Source: Choristocarpus tenellus KU-1152
Taxonomy: Eukaryota; Phaeophyceae
DNA: 23,797 nt
Reading direction: 5' to 3'
Assembly: GCA_964200185.2 (NCBI GenBank)
Contig: CAXNAD020000235.1
Coordinates: 1 to 23,797, forward strand
The notes beneath the pieces are model-generated. The model did no database searches, was not told where the DNA came from, and saw only the letters and a program-made list of their open reading frames with translations. The position numbers were made by a program, and so were the translations under genes. How positions within the stretch are numbered: the stretch's first letter is position 1; every line of letters starts with the position of its first letter. Below, one piece after another: positions 19,149-23,797 of the stretch.

Positions 19149-19349
19149 GACTGTCCCTCTGGCCTCCTCCTGTACCACACCTCCACCTAGACAGTGACAC
19201 GGGGTTGTGATAAACACAAAACCCTTGGTCCCACAGCCATTGGAGGTGATCAACCCAAAAAAAAAAATGTCTTCTTTCTCATAACACTAAGTTGGCGTTT
19301 CTATTAGGTTGAATTTGATGTTGTGGTTAAAAAAAAAATCCCAACAAAG

Positions 19350-19490
19350 TGAGGGCTAGAGGGTAGCCCAACGAATCATGACAGACATGGATCGTTTGTG
19401 CCGAATACTGTCCTGGGACATACGGCCCCTGGTTCTTGATTTGATTTCTCAGGTCTTCAGGTTCATGCGCGACACCTATCATACAAGAGT
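19350..19490 (-). CDS. Coding-like segment with a GYPLAL motif
   Basis: On the minus strand the text AHEPEDLRNQIKNQGPYVPG then HDSLGYPLALTLLG is open, and GYPLAL resembles the GLPLAL motif of NB-ARC ATPases. The plus strand is equally open (DMDRLCRILSWDIRPLVLDL), so even the strand is uncertain. It would follow, on the minus strand, the Walker-B-like piece at 19685-19800. Confidence 0.15.
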
Positions 19491-19684
19491 ACAGCCTACA
19501 ACTCCAAGGAATAAACAAAATCGCAAAAAATCGCAGTATACTTTTAACTTGGTCTCTTCTCCAGAATAACACTTGTAAGTTTGGAAGAAGTACATAAGCT
19601 CAAAAGGCAGCAAGTCGGAAGGCACCCGAATCAGATGTCATGTCTCAGTGCATAGGAAACAAGTACTCCCCGATCATGAGTTAC

Positions 19685-19822
19685 CAATCCTGTCCAGAAG
19701 CGAGATGGAAAGACCTCGTCAACCCCATCGATGAACAGGAAAGTTATCGGGCGACTTCCTATGTTTAGACCACCGAATATCTCCTCCGTTCTTTTTTTAT
19801 TTTGGCAAGAACCTCCTCACGT
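19685..19822 (-). CDS. Coding-like exon with Walker-B-like motif
   Basis: Reading RTEEIFGGLNIGSRPITFLF then IDGVDEVFPSRFWTGL, it ends at a good donor GGATTG|GTAACT. FLFIDGVDE fits the Walker B pattern (four hydrophobics, Asp, acidic) of NACHT/NB-ARC and AAA+ ATPases. Upstream, another frame reads REEVLAKIKK, and the two frames meet in a run of seven A (19798-19792 on this strand), so a slip in the homopolymer or a nearby splice could join them. No P-loop was found. The family remains open. Confidence 0.25.
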
Positions 19823-20253
19823 CAACACACCTACTTTGCAGATAGTTAAATAAGTAAAAGTACTGTAAATGAACCACTGTTCTCCTTCGAATTTAAAAAA
19901 AAGGTGCAAGATCTGTCCACCACAGGTGATGCGATGCATCGCATCTGACATCAGAAACACCCTCAACCAAAGCAGAGCAACGAAGGATCTACAAGACCGA
20001 AGATTTGCCACTATTGTAGAGGGCACATGTGGTAGGTATATACATGTGCAGAACATATCCCATTATACACAATAATGTAGCTGCATGACTTCAAACAACG
20101 ATTTTGATTACACATCCGAGATTCGATTTTATCTTTTCTCAATATATCAACTCATACGCATTGCTTCCACAACCGTAGAGGGCTAGGTGACCTGTTTCTT
20201 GGTCCAAATCAGATGTACTCCAAGTAGTGTAGATCAATGAAGAGGATACATAC

Positions 20254-20421
20254 AGGCCCATTCACGCTTCCCAAGTCAAGAAGAAACCTTTCTTCAAAGT
20301 ATTCTGTAAGTGCCCAGTCTGCTACGACAACAGTGTGCTCGTAGGGTGTTGTGCTCATATGTATGAGTAGGGGGCTTTCCCTGAGAGTTGTCCATGTAAG
20401 GTGCAGGAGACAATGGATCAT
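20254..20421 (-). CDS. Coding-like exon, unrecognised
   Basis: Protein-like text runs from SPLLIHMSTTPYEHTVVVAD to WALTEYFEERFLLDLGSVNG, then Pro at a strong donor CCT|GTATGT. An ATG at 20421 opens the frame, or an acceptor CTCTCAG near 20384 may. It may belong to the same minus-strand gene as 19685-19822. No motif recognised. Confidence 0.25.
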
Positions 20422-20676
20422 TTTCTTTGTAGCAACCCCTCACCTGCCAGGACTGGCTATGCTGCCCGTATCATATGTTCTTCAGAAAAGCTAGTGGGGC
20501 TTCCCACAGAATTCAATTGCTTCCCCTCATTTTACCACTGTAGCAGCTATATCGCAGCCAACAGTCCTCAGTGTTTTGTACTGCACGAAGTATGCACTGC
20601 AGAGGAATGGTCTGCATACTGGGATTGTATGAAGACTGCCACAGAGAACCTTGGACTCAGTTGTAGTAGCAGGTAG
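20371..20676 (+). CDS. ORF, unrecognised
   Basis: The frame is open from after a TAG at 20368. It contains AANSPQCFVLHEVCTAEEWS and AYWDCMKTATENLGL, which look protein-like and helical, and ends at TAG just beyond AGTAGCAG. It is Cys-rich (10 or more). It overlaps the minus-strand candidate, so at most one is real in the overlap. Confidence 0.2.
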   Translation, partial: GAFPESCPCKVQETMDHFLCSNPSPARTGYAARIICSSEKLVGLPTEFNCFPSFYHCSSYIAANSPQCFVLHEVCTAEEWSAYWDCMKTATENLGLSCSSR

Positions 20677-21319
20677 TACCATCTGTGTGGTAGTACATTG
20701 GAGTATGGGGACTGTATTGTTGATATTTGATATCATTGGTCCAATAATCCTCGATCTGGATGATATATTTTGTGCACAACCACTGAAAATGTCTTCATTT
20801 CTTGAATATGTCCTCTAATGACTCTCATCATCTACCTCACTCCAGAGTGGATGTGGCAGGTGCATCAGTCAACCATGTCCACTCCAGATCAGCCCTGATT
20901 TCGTGTCACAACTCTGCAGTCCTTCTACAACCATATCTCATATTGCATCTCCTTCCCAATGTCAAGGCACTCTTGTCACGCACAGTTGTGCACACTCCAC
21001 CATGAGACACTGCTTTTGCCAGCAAAGCTTATGCTATGGCATGGGGCTTGAAACAATTTTCTCCTTATCTAGTACATGAGATGCCTTAAGCGTGCGATAA
21101 TTGGTAACGATCCAAATTTGGGTGACTAACCAAATTTCTGTATAGCCTAGGACCGTATCAGCATCTACTTTTAAGGCTTTCCTCAACTGCACAATCCCAC
21201 ACACACGCATCAACAACAAAAAATGTGTTATAAGCTGAAATGATACATAAAGTACACTTCATCACTGGTACAGCCTAAGGTGTAACACTCAAACACACAT
21301 CACATGTGCGAAAATATAT

Positions 21320-21504
21320 TTTGGCAACGGCTCATCCCTCGGACCTGTTTGGGTAATGTTTGCGAGGGTTGCAAAGGATCCACACATCACACCATAGCGA
21401 GTTGTTGCCCTCACATTGAACTGTGTACTCTCTACTTTCCCTTTTGGAAGGCGTAGGTAAACTTCTGTATCTCGCTGCACTCTTCTACATTTCAACCTTT
21501 CCAT
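21320..21504 (-). CDS. Coding-like segment, unrecognised
   Basis: The minus frame reads RDTEVYLRLPKGKVESTQFN then VRATTRYGVMCGSFATLANI, ending near a donor-like ACAG|GTCCGA. It looks protein-like but lacks a family. It could be an upstream exon of the same unassigned minus-strand gene. Confidence 0.2.
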
Positions 21505-21559
21505 GTGTGTATTTACACATTATAGTATTATTTGTAGATAATCCTACAATTGGACTGTT

Positions 21560-21954
21560 TTGAAACTTAGCACTATTTTCAAAATTACTCCCTATGACGA
21601 GTCACTCCAGACTTCAAGGTACATAGTAGTTATTAGCAAAGCCAAGGGTTATTGCACTGTTCTCTTAGGGGGTATTCAGGTGAACGTTGACATCAAGAAA
21701 ACCCATGCTAACCCCCTTCCGTCACATCTTTTTGGAGGACGTTTTGGAGGAGTGGTTGCTTCTATTTGAAGGGGATATATTTGGGAGTGTTGGACAAGTA
21801 TGATGACGGGATACGTTGGTTCTGGAGGAGAGACCATGGTAGGGGTAACAAGTATTTTACGGGGCATGGGTATGTGTCACATTCGGAAATGAGTATCGAG
21901 TGTATAAGGAGGGTGATAGAGTCTCAGTTATTAACCAAAATATATACAATATAG
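21560..21954 (+). other. Two overlapping weak ORFs
   Basis: Frames 21560-21769 and 21766-21954 abut in different phases (LFGGRFGGVVASI, then DGIRWFWRRDHGRGNK). The second is rather protein-like. No function or splice support. Confidence 0.15.
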
Positions 21955-21992
21955 ATTATAATATATGTACGACTCACTAAACCAATAAGATA

Positions 21993-22063
21993 ACGACGTT
22001 GATGTAGGGGTAATATATATCTCTTCAAAGGTTATGCCTGAGGTTCAAGTCCCCGTTGTCGTC
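21993..22063 (+). tRNA. tRNA-like cloverleaf, UCA at anticodon position
   Basis: Acceptor 21993-21999 pairs with 22056-22062 (five Watson-Crick, one G-U, one mismatch). T8 and A14 are present. The D stem 22002-22005/22013-22016 is fully paired around AGGGGTA. The anticodon stem 22018-22022/22030-22034 has 4 of 5 pairs with loop CTTCAAA, so the anticodon would be UCA. The T stem 22039-22043/22051-22055 has 4 of 5 pairs with loop TTCAAGT, and GGTTCAAGTCC is a good B box. A TTTTT run follows about 13 nt downstream (22077-22081). The several mismatches favour a pseudo-tRNA or SINE head over a working tRNA. Confidence 0.4.
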
Positions 22064-22253
22064 GGTTGACTGGTACTTTTTACGAGTTGATGACATGATG
22101 AGCATTATCATTTTCTTGAATTATCCCATTTACGGTCACAACCTGTTGGTATGTTCTCAATTACCCTTAACTCTGAAGAATTGTATTATGGAACCACTAG
22201 TTGATCCCTGTTCCCAGCAGCATGTTGAAACAGTTGAGGGTCATGGGCTAGGA

Positions 22254-22326
22254 CATGTTCGAACTTGGTTATATGCAGGCTCAGCATATAGCCTCGGTCA
22301 TGTTGAGTCAGCCATGTTCGAACTTG
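22254..22326. repeat. CATGTTCGAACTTG direct repeat, 59-bp spacing
   Basis: Exact copies at 22254-22267 and 22313-22326, with related CATGTTGA motifs at about 22221, 22299 and 22348. Suggests a degenerate 60-bp tandem array. Confidence 0.7.
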
Positions 22327-22810
22327 ATTGTACCTAGACGGCCCAGTCATGTTGAAGTAGCGACTGCGATGGGCTCAACTATACTATAATATTTTATATT
22401 ATCTCGGTCAGGTACTATTTTTTGCCACACAGACCAGCCACATCCTGTCCATGGTTCCCCATTCACCATTCACCTCACATATTGCATCCTACAGTATTAC
22501 TAGTGTATGTGAATAATGTGATTCTGTGGTGGCATGGTTTACTGGGGAAAGGGTGGTAAGGAGAATCACACAGCAAGACGCACTGGACGTAACCGAGAGG
22601 ACAAGGTTAAGATTGGTCAAAGTGCAAAAACAGAGAATTGCAGAGAATTCTAGACCTGGGGGGACCATCAGAAATGTCAGGATGTGACAATAAATATAAT
22701 CTTTGGTGTTGGACATCTCCAATTGTAGGGATATCCACTACTTGTGGAATTGATCTCTTTAAAATATCTCATGAAAGATCCTCAACTGAGCCGAAGGTAG
22801 CGAAAAGTAC

Positions 22811-22996
22811 CTAGGCTCAAAGTATCTGGGGGGGGGGGTGGCGACTGTCCGTTTGGGGCCAATTTTTTCATGTCGTGATTTTTGGGTGATTTAATTCCAT
22901 ACGTTGGATGGATATGGTAAGTGCACTTCTCCTGTTATGACCCAAATGGACACCCGGATGTAGACCTCCCCCACCCCCAGATACTTTGGGTCCTAG
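22811..22996. mobile_element. MITE-like inverted-repeat element
   Basis: The left arm has CTAGG near 22811, then CAAAGTATCTGGGGG from 22818, then GTCCGTTTGGGG to about 22858. The right arm is its imperfect reverse complement: CCCAAATGGAC near 22941, CCCCCAGATACTTTG at 22974-22988, then CCTAG to 22996. The arms are about 45-55 bp around a roughly 80-bp AT-rich centre. The short length, lack of a gene and paired ends suit a non-autonomous DNA element. No clear target duplication was seen. Confidence 0.55.
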
Positions 22997-23124
22997 ACTG
23001 GGATAAGGATGTCAGGAAAAAATATACAAAATTTGATATTTTTTACAAACGCGTAGAGAGGATTTTTTCCGAATTGTGTCGAAATATTTCAAACAAATTT
23101 AGAACTAAATCCATAGAAATATGA
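22921..23124 (+). CDS. Weak ORF overlapping the inverted repeat
   Basis: The frame carries LDWDKDVRKKYTKFDIFYKR and VERIFSELCRNISNKF, charged and helical, ending in TGA at 23122-23124. It starts inside the MITE-like arm, so the first 20 codons cannot be ordinary coding sequence. Possibly a residue of an element-encoded gene. Confidence 0.15.
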   Translation: MHFSCYDPNGHPDVDLPHPQILWVLDWDKDVRKKYTKFDIFYKRVERIFSELCRNISNKFRTKSIEI

Positions 23125-23204
23125 ACGAATTGGAATAGATTGAAAATTTGGTTTATAATGAAAAACGGGAAAAACCTGGATACCTCTAGTTTACTTTGAT
23201 TTAC

Positions 23205-23355
23205 TGGGACCCCCGCACCTATCCCAAAGTTCCAACATCCTGCCAGCTCATGATGCCAAGATCACAAGGAGGGCTCAACATGAGATCACACACCTCCTGA
23301 ACAGGATCCGCTTCGACTCCTTTCAGACACAACTAGCCGGCCTACCAAGTCAATA
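23205..23355 (+). CDS. Short coding-like frame
   Basis: A frame reads NILPAHDAKITRRAQHEITH then LLNRIRFDSFQTQLAGLPSQ before TAA near 23353. It is GC-richer than its flanks and looks like the end of a real protein. No family recognised; a retroelement remnant is possible. Confidence 0.25.
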
Positions 23356-23778
23356 ATAACAGGGGAAGGAAAGTTCCTCATTATCCCTAGCACACCACTG
23401 GAGCCAGTGTGGACAAGGGGCAAACACATGGGGCTCAACGCAACCCCTGGAGCCGGCATGCCAGATCCCCCCTATCGAATTCAAGCTCACAGCCAGCAGA
23501 TCCCTAGGGAGGCAAGAGGTGTTACAGGCGAGTAGCGCGAGTATTTCTTCCCGCACTTTAAACGGCACGAGCAGTGTATATACCCGCATAGGGAAACCCC
23601 AAAGGGGAAATTCGATTTGCTAAAAAGTACCTCAATCGGCATAACAGTATATGGCATACTACGGCAATAATGGAATAGCAACAGATAAACATACTTTCCA
23701 CATCTCCCCTCCTTTGATCGGCCTTGAAGCCATTAAAACATGATTCAAGGTCAACCAAAAGTGAGCTCTGGGAGCGGG

Positions 23779-23797
23779 GTCAAAGTATCTGCGGGGG
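23779..23797. repeat. Third copy of the CAAAGTATCTG terminus
   Basis: TCAAAGTATCTGCGGGGG ends the window in the same orientation as the left arm at 22818, so another element copy probably starts here. Confidence 0.5.

Overview
The window looks like nuclear DNA of an intron-rich photosynthetic eukaryote, most likely an alga with a large genome. The evidence is: (i) a cytosolic ribosomal protein gene, RPS18, split into small exons with clean GT-AG junctions; (ii) a Rieske oxygenase of the pheophorbide a oxygenase / PTC52 / TIC55 group, typical of plastid-bearing lineages, also split into small exons; (iii) long AT-leaning introns full of microsatellites and short tandem repeats. There are no bacterial operons. 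I cannot name the species.

Layout: 1-205 is an AT-rich minisatellite. 426-1094 is an orphan ORF with an acidic, Ser-rich N-terminal half. 1063-1864 holds two AT-rich coding fragments (one TPR-like) separated by two adjacent hairpins; they read like bacterial, possibly Rickettsiales-type, DNA. 1959-2699 has weak ORFs. From 8698 down to 3166 on the minus strand runs the Rieske gene. Five exons join well, one linking exon is ambiguous, and the 3' half of the gene was not found in the window. 9041-11430 on the plus strand is a poorly resolved gene with segments reminiscent of condensation/HXXXD-type acyltransferases, roughly head-to-head with the Rieske gene. 12700-14620 is a chain of coding-like ORFs in changing frames with an in-frame TAG: either an eroding gene or many small exons.

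16311-19148 (minus) is RPS18, the most secure call. Four exons reconstruct 151 residues after the initiator, and a candidate ATG-only first exon gives the canonical 152. 19.3-21.5 kb on the minus strand carries several coding-like segments, one with a Walker-B-like motif, none assigned. 21993-22063 folds as a tRNA-like cloverleaf with UCA at the anticodon position and a T-run downstream. 22811-22996 is a MITE-like inverted repeat whose terminal motif recurs at the window's right edge.

Apart from RPS18 and the Rieske gene, functional assignments are weak and marked so. All exon boundaries were inferred by eye from splice consensus, reading phase and family resemblance.
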